Shown: positions 16,155 to 24,222 of the stretch, one piece after another
How the letters are laid out: each line of letters begins with the position of its first letter
Numbering within the stretch: the first letter of the stretch is position 1
From: Candidatus Saccharicenans sp.
GTDB lineage: Bacteria > Acidobacteriota > Aminicenantia > Aminicenantales > Saccharicenantaceae
Assembly: GCA_026414545.1 (NCBI GenBank)
Contig: JAOAIU010000074.1
Coordinates: 1 to 64,000 of the forward strand
DNA: 64,000 bases
Direction: 5' to 3'
Notes under the pieces: model-generated
The model's input: the letters and a program-made list of their open reading frames with translations, nothing else
What the model was told of the DNA's origin: nothing
The model's database searches: none
Translations under genes and position numbers: made by a program

Positions 16155-16970
16155 ATGGTAGAAAGCCTGAAAATCACGGACGGAAAAAAGGGTAGCATCT
16201 GGGTATTTAGCCTGGTTTCTGCTCTCATTTTACTAATCCTTAGCCTGGCTCTCGGCCTGAAAGCCCAGGACCGGGGCGAGGAGATAATCAAGAGAGTTGA
16301 AGCTCAGACCATCGGAGAGAAAGCTCCGGGCGACATCCAGGCGGAGATGATTATGATTATCAAGACGAGCAGAGGAGATGAAAAGCGGCGGGAACTCATG
16401 GTCTGGACCAAAAACAACCCCACCGGTGACGACTGGCGGCTGATGAAATTCCTGGCCCCGGCTGATATCAAGGACCTGGGCTTCCTGGTGCTGGCCGACG
16501 ACCAGATGTACCTGTACCTGCCGGAGTTCCAGAGAGTTCGCAGGATTGCCTCCCATAATAAAAAGGAGAGTTTTGTCGGCTCGGACTTTTCCTACGATGA
16601 CCTGGGCACGGCCGGGTTTTCAGCCTTTTTTACTCCGAAATTCAAGGAAGAAAACGACCGGGTCTGGATTCTGGAGCTGGTGCGGAAGCCGGGAGCCAGG
16701 AAACAGTACTCAAAGATCATCCTGACCGTGGACAAGGCCACGGAGCTTCCGGTCAGGGCCGAGCTCTATGATGACAGCGGGCAGCTGTTCAAGGTTGAAA
16801 CCCAGGAAAATAGCCGGGTAGGAAAATACTGGGTGCCGACCAGGTTCGTCATGGAAAACGTCAGGACGGGGAGCAGTACCGTTCTGGAGCTCAAGAATGT
16901 CAGGGTTGACCAGAACCTGGGTGCCGAAATATTCACCGAGAGGAACCTGAAACGGAGCGTCAGCCGCTGA
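16155..16970 (+). CDS. Outer-membrane lipoprotein-sorting (LolA-like) protein
   Basis: 271-residue exported protein with an N-terminal hydrophobic segment (about 14-35) and a LolA/LolB-like half-barrel seen in COG2834-type proteins. Typical elements are the DWRLMKFLAPADIKDLGFLVL strand pair, the MYLYLPEFQRVRRI segment and the SFVGSDFSYDDLG turn. Such proteins often accompany MMPL exporters and are thought to ferry lipid or lipoprotein cargo across the periplasm. SD AGGAGG is about 5 nt before the ATG. It lies 213 nt after the RND gene. Cargo not known. Confidence 0.85.
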   Translation: MVESLKITDGKKGSIWVFSLVSALILLILSLALGLKAQDRGEEIIKRVEAQTIGEKAPGDIQAEMIMIIKTSRGDEKRRELMVWTKNNPTGDDWRLMKFLAPADIKDLGFLVLADDQMYLYLPEFQRVRRIASHNKKESFVGSDFSYDDLGTAGFSAFFTPKFKEENDRVWILELVRKPGARKQYSKIILTVDKATELPVRAELYDDSGQLFKVETQENSRVGKYWVPTRFVMENVRTGSSTVLELKNVRVDQNLGAEIFTERNLKRSVSR

Positions 16971-17303
16971 GGTGAGTATGGTCCCGGCTCGGTCTCATGG
17001 CAGTTGCCGCTGAAGCCAGTGAAGGGTGCGGGTTTATTGGAAATGGTAATATCAGGAGAACCTGAAGCAGAAGGATTAAGCTGCCTGCGCCAGGTGCCTT
17101 CTGGCGGGCCGGGGATGCTGAAATTTAAATGTTGTCTGGCCCCGCAGCCCCGGCTGGAAGGAAAGGCCAGGCCTGGGGGCTGCGTTCTCAGCGTCAGACC
17201 CAGGAAGGGATAGAATTTGCCGGGATATGAATTTTCTTTCCTTGATAATAAAATTACTTGACCGGGCCTAAAAACCAGGCCAGGAGGACTGAGGAGGTTG
17301 ATC
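16971..17303. other. Intergenic spacer before the barrel gene
   Basis: 333 bases without a credible gene. A GGCCT-N7-AGGCC inverted repeat (17265-17281) lies just upstream of the GAGGAGG ribosome site of the next gene and may affect its translation. Confidence 0.4.
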
Positions 17304-18836
17304 ATGAGCAACCGTGAGAATTCCCGAATAGAAAAACAGAGAAACGATTGGAAGAAAGAAACTAGCTTGAACGCTCCAGGGCGAGCGGTCCAGGCTATTC
17401 TTTCGGCTGTGCTGGTTGTCTGCCTGCTCTTTTTACCCGCGAGGGAGGGGCGGGCCCAGACCACCTTTGATTTCTCGGGCATGGTCAAGCTATTTTTTTC
17501 ATTCTATGCTTCCAGCAATCAGACTGGGCCCTATTTCATCCACGACAGCGGCGATTTTGCCTTTAAAAGGCTGGAAGGACGATTTAAGCTGAAGGCCCGG
17601 ATTTCGGATGATATTTCCGCCTTTATCCGGCTGGATGCCTTCTCCAGCCCGGATGCCCTCTTCTCCGGCCAGAGTTTTCCCGAAGCCGGAATTCTGGCTG
17701 CGCCCGGCAAGACCGAGCCGTTCGAGCTTTCTCTGTACGAGGCCTATATTAAGGTCAACCACTTTCTGTTGAAGAACCTGGACCTGGCCATTGGCAAACA
17801 GAGGATTCAATGGGGGACGGCAGATAAGTTGAACATACTTGACAACCTGAACCCGGTTGACTTTGCCAATTTCCTGACCTTTGACCCCGATTATTACCTG
17901 GAACGGCGGCCGCAGACCGGACTCAACCTGGAGTTTTATCCGGGGAAAAATAGCAAGCTGCAACTGGTCTGGCTGCTCGGCCGTCAATATTCGCCGCTGC
18001 CGGCCGGCTTTGAGGACATGCTCCGGGCTAACCTGTCGGCTCTCCCTTCTCCTGAGATAAATCTGGCCACCGAAACTTCCAGTCTCAAGAACACCGGCTT
18101 CGGGGCCAGGTTCTCGACGACTCTGTTTAACGTTGACCTGGGACTGAGCTATTACAACGGCAATTACAGCCTTCCCTATATTCAGGGTGTGGAAATCAGC
18201 TCTCCACTGCAGCCTGCCCCGACCCAGGTTTATTTCCGGTACCCGAAGAAACAGGTCCTGGGCCTGGACCTGGCCGGAGAAATAAAATCGGTGGGCTTCT
18301 GGGCAGAGCTGGCCAGGGTGCAACCGCAAAAACTCCTCGGCTGGCTGGACACTTACCTGCTGATTGGCGGGGAGCTGTTTCCGCTCAACGCCGTTTTCCC
18401 GCTGATGGACAGATATTACTGGCAGTGGGTGGTTGGCGCCGATTATACCTTTTCCGTGGCTGATGGCCTTTACATGAATTTCCAGTATCTGCACGGGCTT
18501 TTCGATGAAGCCTCCTTCAGCGGGCTGGCCGAAAGCTATTTCGGCTTGAGGAAGGGAATGTGGTTCGGGCAGGTCCAGGATTACCTGGCTGGCCGGGCCG
18601 AGTTAAGGATGCTTAAGGGCGACCTGAAGGCGGGTCTCAATGCCATGTATTCACCATCTTCCGGGGAACTCAGCCGGTCATCAGCCATCTTCTACCCGAC
18701 GCTGGAATACAAAATCCACGATGCGGTCTCGGTCCAGGCTGGGGCCATTCTGGCTGCCGGGGATGATACCAGGTCCAAGTTCGGAAACTTCAGCCGCGAC
18801 CGTATCGTCTACCTGCTGGCCAAGCTGTCCTTCTAA
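17304..18836 (+). CDS. Outer-membrane beta-barrel protein (DUF1302/porin-like)
   Basis: 510-residue predicted outer-membrane protein. It has a long basic N-region, a hydrophobic signal core and an Ala-X-Ala-type cleavage near RAQTTFDFSG. The rest alternates polar and hydrophobic residues as in beta strands, with frequent aromatic girdle residues, and the chain ends LLAKLSF with the C-terminal Phe recognised by the Bam machinery. The motif AIGKQRIQWGTADKLN and NPVDFANF recall DUF1302/alginate-export-like barrels paired with RND/LolA-like genes. Start: ATG at 17304 with GAGGAGG at a 6-nt spacing, preferred over a TTG at 17298. Confidence 0.82.
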   Translation: MSNRENSRIEKQRNDWKKETSLNAPGRAVQAILSAVLVVCLLFLPAREGRAQTTFDFSGMVKLFFSFYASSNQTGPYFIHDSGDFAFKRLEGRFKLKARISDDISAFIRLDAFSSPDALFSGQSFPEAGILAAPGKTEPFELSLYEAYIKVNHFLLKNLDLAIGKQRIQWGTADKLNILDNLNPVDFANFLTFDPDYYLERRPQTGLNLEFYPGKNSKLQLVWLLGRQYSPLPAGFEDMLRANLSALPSPEINLATETSSLKNTGFGARFSTTLFNVDLGLSYYNGNYSLPYIQGVEISSPLQPAPTQVYFRYPKKQVLGLDLAGEIKSVGFWAELARVQPQKLLGWLDTYLLIGGELFPLNAVFPLMDRYYWQWVVGADYTFSVADGLYMNFQYLHGLFDEASFSGLAESYFGLRKGMWFGQVQDYLAGRAELRMLKGDLKAGLNAMYSPSSGELSRSSAIFYPTLEYKIHDAVSVQAGAILAAGDDTRSKFGNFSRDRIVYLLAKLSF

Positions 18837-19046
18837 CGGCTCGAGGCCGCAATCTGCCGAGATTTATTTTTTTGTTTCATTTTCTGGTGGTCTAATCCTG
18901 CCTGTCTTTAGCGCTGTCCAGGTAAGCTTTTTCTGGGGAAATGCTTGAGCTTGGGCAGTTAGCAAGTAGTGAGGCGTCCCCATTCTTAACCAAAAAATAA
19001 CAATTCCCTGCCTGTTTTTTAACACCGTCCAGCTACCCTGTCGCTG

Positions 19047-20240
19047 ATGAAAATAGCGTTTATTATACCGCTCATCATTTCAGGCTTTTACCTGGTCCTT
19101 ATGACCTTTATGACCGTTATTCACCGCCCCCGCAGGTCAAGGGGTGCTAGAAAGAGCAACCATAATCAAGATTTTCGCTATCCTCCGGTCAGCATCCTTA
19201 AGCCTATCCGTGGGCTGGAGGATGAGCTGGAAGCAAATCTTGAATCTTTCTATCGCCTGGATTATCCGGTCTATGAAATCCTGTTTGCCATTGATGACTG
19301 GCAGGATAAGGCCGTTGAAATCATAAGGAGGGTTAGCGAAAAGTATCCCCATGTCCGGACGAGTATTCTGGCCACAGGGCATAATTCTGCGGAAAACCCC
19401 AAGATTCACAAACTGGATTTCATGGAAAAACAGTGTTATGGCCGCCTGCTCTGGGTGGCCGATGCTAATGTCAGAGTTGAAGCAGATACCCTGAAGTGCT
19501 TGGTCGAGGAATATCTGAAAAAAGGGGCCAGGGTAATTTTTTCGCCAATAATGGGTACTTCCAGCCGAACTTTCGCCAGCCTGATGGAAAACACCAGTTT
19601 GAATTTTTTTACTTCCGGCAATGTTATCACCTTATGGAAGCTATTTTCTATACCCATAGTGGTGGGTAAATCCATGCTGCTCGACCGTTTGGCCCTAAAG
19701 ACCTTAGGTGGTTTCAGGTATTTCAAGAACTATCTGGCTGAGGATTATCTAATCGGCAAATCCTTTCAGCAAAGCGGATTCAGAGTCAGCACTAACTGTA
19801 CCTGGGTAGCAAACATCAGCCAGAGAGCCAGCCTTAAGAGTTTTTACAGGAGAATGGCCAGGTGGGCCCGACTGCGTTATCAACTGAATCGCCCTGCCTA
19901 CCTGTCTGAGATTCTGCTCAACCCGCTGATACTTTCGCTATCTGGATTGGCCCTGTCTGGAGCTGGGTTCTGGAAGCTATTGGGGCTGGTAGTTTCCGGG
20001 AAAGTATTTTTGGAATATATAAATTTCCTGGTTGTGGATGTACTGGACAGGAGTCGACTGACCAATCATCTTTTGTTTCCGTTCATGGTCGTGGTGAAGG
20101 ATATCATCTTGTTTGTGGTCTACCTGACGCCGTTTTTCAGCACCACAGTTGAATGGCGCGGGGGGCGCATAAAGGTGGGCAGAAACTCTCTCATCTGCCA
20201 CCCGGCCAGATATGAAAAACTGGCTTATGAAGAAGCCTGA
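19047..20240 (+). CDS. GT21-type ceramide glucosyltransferase-like glycosyltransferase
   Basis: Inner-membrane family 2/21 glycosyltransferase, 397 aa. It has one N-terminal helix, a cytosolic GT-A domain and C-terminal helices (about 285-365). Catalytic motifs follow the GT21 pattern: DDW near residue 90, the D2 motif VADANVR, the D3 motif AEDYLIG and the RMARW form of (Q/R)xxRW. Known relatives put a hexose on ceramide or on another lipid (HpnI for hopanoids). It overlaps the next gene by 29 nt. Acceptor lipid unknown; with the preceding exporter genes and the following GT-B gene it suggests glycolipid synthesis. Confidence 0.85.
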   Translation: MKIAFIIPLIISGFYLVLMTFMTVIHRPRRSRGARKSNHNQDFRYPPVSILKPIRGLEDELEANLESFYRLDYPVYEILFAIDDWQDKAVEIIRRVSEKYPHVRTSILATGHNSAENPKIHKLDFMEKQCYGRLLWVADANVRVEADTLKCLVEEYLKKGARVIFSPIMGTSSRTFASLMENTSLNFFTSGNVITLWKLFSIPIVVGKSMLLDRLALKTLGGFRYFKNYLAEDYLIGKSFQQSGFRVSTNCTWVANISQRASLKSFYRRMARWARLRYQLNRPAYLSEILLNPLILSLSGLALSGAGFWKLLGLVVSGKVFLEYINFLVVDVLDRSRLTNHLLFPFMVVVKDIILFVVYLTPFFSTTVEWRGGRIKVGRNSLICHPARYEKLAYEEA

Positions 20241-21573
20241 TTTAGCCCGCATCGTGGCCGTCCATATGGGTCTGGGTCATCTCCGGGCTGCGTTTCCTTT
20301 GAGAAACTTTTCAGAAAAAGAAATCATAGTCTGGGGTTCACGGCACTATGCCGCTCCCGGTGAGAAAAAATACTGGCGGGCAATTAGAAGGGTCTATTAT
20401 TTTCTTTCAAGAGTTGGTTCTTATCCTCTATTGGGTAAACTGGCTCTGAAAATAATATTATCAATTCAGAGAATACCACCTTTCTATCCCCGGAAGGATT
20501 TAAGTTCTCCCAACCTGGCCGTTAAGTTTCTGAAATTCTTGATAAGTAAGGCCGGTTTATGTCGTCATCTTTCAGAACACCTGTCCGATAATCTCCCGGT
20601 CATCCACACCTTTTATGCTACGGCCATTGCCCTGGATATGATTTCAGCCGGCGTGCCAGGCGGCAGAGAGAACTATCTGCTGGTCTGCGATGCCGACGTC
20701 AATCGGGTCTGGGTTCCGGAAAACCCGGTCACAAGCCGCATCAAGTATCTGGTTCCCTGCACCCAGGTTAAAAAACGTTTGCTGAGCTATGGAGTGAGAC
20801 CGGAAAACATTTTCATGACCGGATTTCCTCTGCCCACCGAGAATATCGGGACTGAAACGGGATTGGAGATCTTAAAGATTGATTTGCTGGCCAGGCTGAG
20901 GCGGTTGGACCCGGGGGGGAAATTTTTTGCCTACCACAGTCATTCGGTAAACCACCTTTTGGGCGTAAAGAGAATACCAGAAGTCCAGGATTCTCATTTC
21001 ACGGTTATGTTTGCCATAGGCGGGGCAGGTGCTCAGACAGATATTGTCCGTCGGATATTGAGAAGTCTTAACCGCTCGATACAGGCAGGCCAGGTCAGGC
21101 TCCTCCTTTCCTGCGGTGTTCAGCGCCGGGTTCTGGAAAGAACCTTAAAATATATCAACCAGGAAAACCTGATTACTCACCTGGACCGTCATATCTATCT
21201 GGTATTTAGTGACGATGTTTTTAATTATTTTGAACAATTCAACCGCTGGTTACGACAGACCGATGTCCTCTGGACCAAGCCCAGCGAATTATCCTTTTAT
21301 TGTGCTCTGGGCCTTCCAATTCTGATGGCTGACCCCATAGGACCACAGGAGGAGCTGAACAAGCGCTGGCTTATGGAGATTCATGCCGGCCTGGTACCGC
21401 CCGGCCCTCCTGAATATTGCAGTGAATGGCTGGAAGACCTCAGAGAGAATGGCCGCCTGGCTGAAGCAGCCTGGGATGGGTTCTTAAAATCCAGAAAGTT
21501 AGGCACTTTCAAGATAAAGAGATTGCTGGAACAGGGTCAATATTCGGAGGAATTGTCTCCACTAAAGCAATAG
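20212..21573 (+). CDS. GT-B fold glycosyltransferase-like protein (GT28/MurG-like)
   Basis: 453-residue protein of probable GT-B fold. The N-terminal part has VAVHMGLGHLRAAFPL, resembling the Gly-His-rich start of MGDG synthase/MurG enzymes. The C-terminal part has TKPSELSFYCALGLPILMADPIGPQEE, the counterpart of the KPGG...P.P.QE nucleotide-sugar site. Assignment is by these two blocks; I do not recognise the exact family. The ATG at 20212 overlaps the GT21 gene by 29 nt (an alternative ATG lies at 20227), implying translational coupling and a shared pathway. It would act at the cytosolic face of the inner membrane. Confidence 0.6.
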   Translation: MKNWLMKKPDLARIVAVHMGLGHLRAAFPLRNFSEKEIIVWGSRHYAAPGEKKYWRAIRRVYYFLSRVGSYPLLGKLALKIILSIQRIPPFYPRKDLSSPNLAVKFLKFLISKAGLCRHLSEHLSDNLPVIHTFYATAIALDMISAGVPGGRENYLLVCDADVNRVWVPENPVTSRIKYLVPCTQVKKRLLSYGVRPENIFMTGFPLPTENIGTETGLEILKIDLLARLRRLDPGGKFFAYHSHSVNHLLGVKRIPEVQDSHFTVMFAIGGAGAQTDIVRRILRSLNRSIQAGQVRLLLSCGVQRRVLERTLKYINQENLITHLDRHIYLVFSDDVFNYFEQFNRWLRQTDVLWTKPSELSFYCALGLPILMADPIGPQEELNKRWLMEIHAGLVPPGPPEYCSEWLEDLRENGRLAEAAWDGFLKSRKLGTFKIKRLLEQGQYSEELSPLKQ

Positions 21574-21624
21574 AAGAGAACATGGCTCCCGTATCCCGAG
21601 TTTTTTTCATCCGGGTTGCCCTTT

Positions 21625-21653
21625 ATTAACAGATATAGACCCTATCTGTTAAT
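21625..21653 (+). promoter_or_regulatory. Perfect 11-bp inverted repeat upstream of the sigma factor operon
   Basis: ATTAACAGATA-N7-TATCTGTTAAT. It lies between the glycosyltransferase stop and the ECF sigma gene. With a 7-nt loop it could be a hairpin (terminator or leader structure) or an operator. There is no long T-run directly after it. Confidence 0.5.
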
Positions 21654-21722
21654 CAGAGGTTTTGTCTTTTTATAAGCAACCCTTTTGTTCCATTATCTGT
21701 CTTTACTAATGAGGTTCAAGTG

Positions 21723-22403
21723 ATGCTGGTCCATAACAATTCGCTGGTTTTAAGGATGGCGATGGTTGATAATATGAGTAGAGTCAAACCTATAAGTCGG
21801 ATGGCAGGAGAAAAGTCTCTGGAAATGACGCCGAAAAGCCCGCCGGCTGCTGATCTGGCAGAACTTATCGGCAGGTCCCAGTCCGGCAGCCTCGAAGCCT
21901 TTGAACAGCTCTATAACCTGTTTAAGAACAAAGTTTACGGGCTGGCCTTCAACCTGACCCGCGACCACCAAACCGCCGAGGACCTGACCCAGGATATTTT
22001 CATGAAGATTTTTTCCTCAATCAGGGCAGTAGACCGCCCGGAATTATTTTCAGCCTGGGTTTACCGGGTAGCCCTGAACGCCTGCTATAGCCATCTGCGG
22101 CGGGAGAAGGTTTATGACCAAAAGCTGGAAATGATGGCCCCCGAGGATGAAGAGCAGGCTGATAGCGCCTTCGATTCCCACCACGATGACCTGACCAGAG
22201 CCGTCAACGAAGCCGTGGCCGGGTTGCCGGAGAGGCTGCGTACGGTTTTTCTTCTTCATGAGGTGGAAGGGTTGACCCACGAAGAAATCGCCGAAACGCT
22301 CGGCTGCCAGGTGGGCACTTCCAAATCGCAGCTTTTTAAGGCGCGGATGAAAGTCCGGAAAATTCTTAAGAAAAAACAGCTCTTGAAAGGAGCGGGACAA
22401 TGA
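21723..22403 (+). CDS. ECF RNA polymerase sigma factor (RpoE-like)
   Basis: 226-residue extracytoplasmic-function sigma factor. Region 2 is visible as the YNLFKNKVYGLAFNLTRDHQ block plus AEDLTQDIFMKIF, and region 4 as LPERLRTVFLLHEVEGLTHEEIA followed by GTSKSQLFKAR, the -35 recognition helix. An unusual N-terminal extension of about 45 residues precedes region 2. A GTG at 21720 and an ATG at 21723 both fit the GAGG at 21711-21714; I use the ATG (8-nt spacing). The stop overlaps the start of the anti-sigma gene by 4 nt. Confidence 0.93.
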   Translation: MLVHNNSLVLRMAMVDNMSRVKPISRMAGEKSLEMTPKSPPAADLAELIGRSQSGSLEAFEQLYNLFKNKVYGLAFNLTRDHQTAEDLTQDIFMKIFSSIRAVDRPELFSAWVYRVALNACYSHLRREKVYDQKLEMMAPEDEEQADSAFDSHHDDLTRAVNEAVAGLPERLRTVFLLHEVEGLTHEEIAETLGCQVGTSKSQLFKARMKVRKILKKKQLLKGAGQ

Positions 22404-23125
22404 ACTGCCGTCAGGCCCAGCGTTTTATCAACGAGCTCCTGGACGGAGAATTGGGGGAGAAAGATCGGCAGGAGCTTCAGGTTCACCTGGAGACATGCTC
22501 CGGCTGCCGCCAACTCTATGAAGATCTGGCCAGAGTGAAAGAAGGTATAGTGCCCGCAAGCAACTGCGAACCATCCAACCGTGTCTGGGAAGAGCTCAAG
22601 GGACGTCTTCAGACCGAGGTCATCCCGAAGCTTCAAGCCGAAGCGACTGGTCGGGGAGCAGAGCGAACCGGACCCAGGCTTGCCGGCCTTTTTCGCACCC
22701 CGGCCCCGGTCTTCAAGTATGCCCTGGCCACCCTGGTTCTGGTGGCCCTCATCGCCGGCGCTTTTTACCTGGGCCAGTACTACCAGAAATCCGGTCAACC
22801 AGAGCTCCAGGTGGCTTCTCAGGACCCGGCCATCCGGAAGCTCCAGGAGGCCGAGTTCTATTACCAGAAGGCAGTACAATCTCTGACCCAGGCCCTGGAA
22901 TCTTCTGACAATGGGCTGCCGCCGGAGATGGCAGAAATCCTGCAGGCCAACCTCGGTCTTCTGGACCGCACCATCGACCTGGCCCGTCAGGCGGTTAATG
23001 AACAGCCCGATAATCTCCAGGCCCGGGAGTACTTGCTGAGCGCCTATAACTCCAAAGCCAGCTTTCTGAACAGGATGCTGGAAGCCAAGAAATCCTTTTC
23101 CGCCTCCGGGCAGGAAAATCTATAG
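22400..23125 (+). CDS. Anti-sigma factor with zinc-finger (zf-HC2) domain
   Basis: 241-residue single-pass inner-membrane protein. Residues 3-40 hold the ZAS/zf-HC2 motif (C3, then H29, C33 and C36 in HLETCSGC), which binds the sigma factor. A helix at about 112-128 crosses the membrane. The periplasmic part (about 150-241) is helical with repeat-like YYQKAVQSLTQAL segments. It overlaps the sigma gene by ATGA, so the two are made together. Release of the sigma factor by an envelope signal is the usual mechanism in this family. Confidence 0.9.
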   Translation: MNCRQAQRFINELLDGELGEKDRQELQVHLETCSGCRQLYEDLARVKEGIVPASNCEPSNRVWEELKGRLQTEVIPKLQAEATGRGAERTGPRLAGLFRTPAPVFKYALATLVLVALIAGAFYLGQYYQKSGQPELQVASQDPAIRKLQEAEFYYQKAVQSLTQALESSDNGLPPEMAEILQANLGLLDRTIDLARQAVNEQPDNLQAREYLLSAYNSKASFLNRMLEAKKSFSASGQENL

Positions 23126-23156
23126 ACATCAGAAAAAAACATAAGGAGAGATACTA

Positions 23157-24125
23157 ATGAAAAAAAGAGAATGGGAAAAGTCAAAAGCATTGAAACTAAG
23201 TCTCATCCTGATGCTCGGCTTGTTTCTGATCGTTCCGGTCATGGCCAGGGAGACATATGAGGAAAAGTTTAGCCGGGTAGAAAACCTGACCAGGGACGGG
23301 AGGGTAATCATCAGCAATGTTTCCGGTGACATCAAGGTCATGGTCTGGAAAGAAGAGAAGGTGAAGATTGAAGCCGTGAAGTCTGCCAGCGCGTCCACCC
23401 AGGCCAAGGCTAAAGAAAATGCCGGCCGGGTAACGATTGAAGTAACCGCGGAACCCGGACTGGTCAGGATTGAAACTAAATATCCTGAATCCAGGGGTTG
23501 GTTTAGAGAGGACACTAACGTTAGCGTCGATTATACCCTGTGGATCCCGGACCAGGCTTCAATCGAGAGCAGGTCAGTCAGCGGAGATGTCGAGGTGGAA
23601 AAGGTTGGGGGTTCAATCAGGATTAACAGCGTAAGCGGCAATATAACCATCCTGGGCGGGAAGAAATCAATTTCGGCTAAGGCGGTCAGCGGCGACATCA
23701 GGGTGACAGAAGCCGAGGGCGATTTAGAGCTAAATTCCGTTTCCGGGGATATCAGGGCCAGCCAGATTAAAGGTTCGGTGGAAGCCGAGGTGGTCAGCGG
23801 CTCGGTCCGCCTGGAAGGCATCTCTGAAGCCAGAAGAGTTTCGGCCAAGTCCATCAGCGGCACGGTTGAATACCGGGGGCAGGTTTTACCGGATGGAAAT
23901 TACAGGTTTTCCAGCCATTCTGGCGAGGTCCGGCTGTACCTGCCCGCAGATTCTTCTTTTGACCTGGAAGCTACCTCCTTCAGCGGTTCGGTCACCACCG
24001 ATTTCCCGGTGGAAGTCATGGGCAAGCTTAGCGGAAAGACCATCCAGGGCCGGGTTGGAAAGGGTGGAGCGGAGGTTGTGGCCAAGGCTTTCAGCGGCAG
24101 CGTGGAAATCAGGAAGGGAAGCTGA
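23157..24125 (+). CDS. DUF4097 beta-helix-type secreted protein
   Basis: 322 residues with a Sec signal peptide (cleavage after VMA, about residue 31). The mature chain is a DUF4097 (adhesin-like) right-handed beta solenoid: repeated SVSGDI/AVSGDI/SISGTV units recur about every 18-20 residues from 120 to 320. Such proteins commonly sit beside ECF sigma/anti-sigma pairs. SD AAGGAGAG fits the ATG. It is the third gene of the sigma operon and is followed by a strong terminator at 24177. Role unknown; likely periplasmic or surface. Confidence 0.85.
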   Translation: MKKREWEKSKALKLSLILMLGLFLIVPVMARETYEEKFSRVENLTRDGRVIISNVSGDIKVMVWKEEKVKIEAVKSASASTQAKAKENAGRVTIEVTAEPGLVRIETKYPESRGWFREDTNVSVDYTLWIPDQASIESRSVSGDVEVEKVGGSIRINSVSGNITILGGKKSISAKAVSGDIRVTEAEGDLELNSVSGDIRASQIKGSVEAEVVSGSVRLEGISEARRVSAKSISGTVEYRGQVLPDGNYRFSSHSGEVRLYLPADSSFDLEATSFSGSVTTDFPVEVMGKLSGKTIQGRVGKGGAEVVAKAFSGSVEIRKGS

Positions 24126-24176
24126 CCAAAAGATCTCTGGCGCCCGAGGGGATGCCGGAAAAAAGAGAGTTCATAA

Positions 24177-24204
24177 GGGCGGGTTAACCCCCGCCCTTTT
24201 TTTT
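24177..24204 (+). terminator. Rho-independent terminator of the sigma operon
   Basis: GGGCGGG (24177-24183), 6-nt loop, CCCGCCC (24190-24196), then eight T (24197-24204). Confidence 0.95.
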
Positions 24205-24222
24205 CTGGTAAAATAGCCCGAG

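Noticed and set aside
15943-16161. 72-codon plus-strand ORF between the RND and LolA-like genes
   Set aside because: No SD, Lys/Glu/Arg-rich low-complexity composition, and it runs into the next gene's ribosome site.
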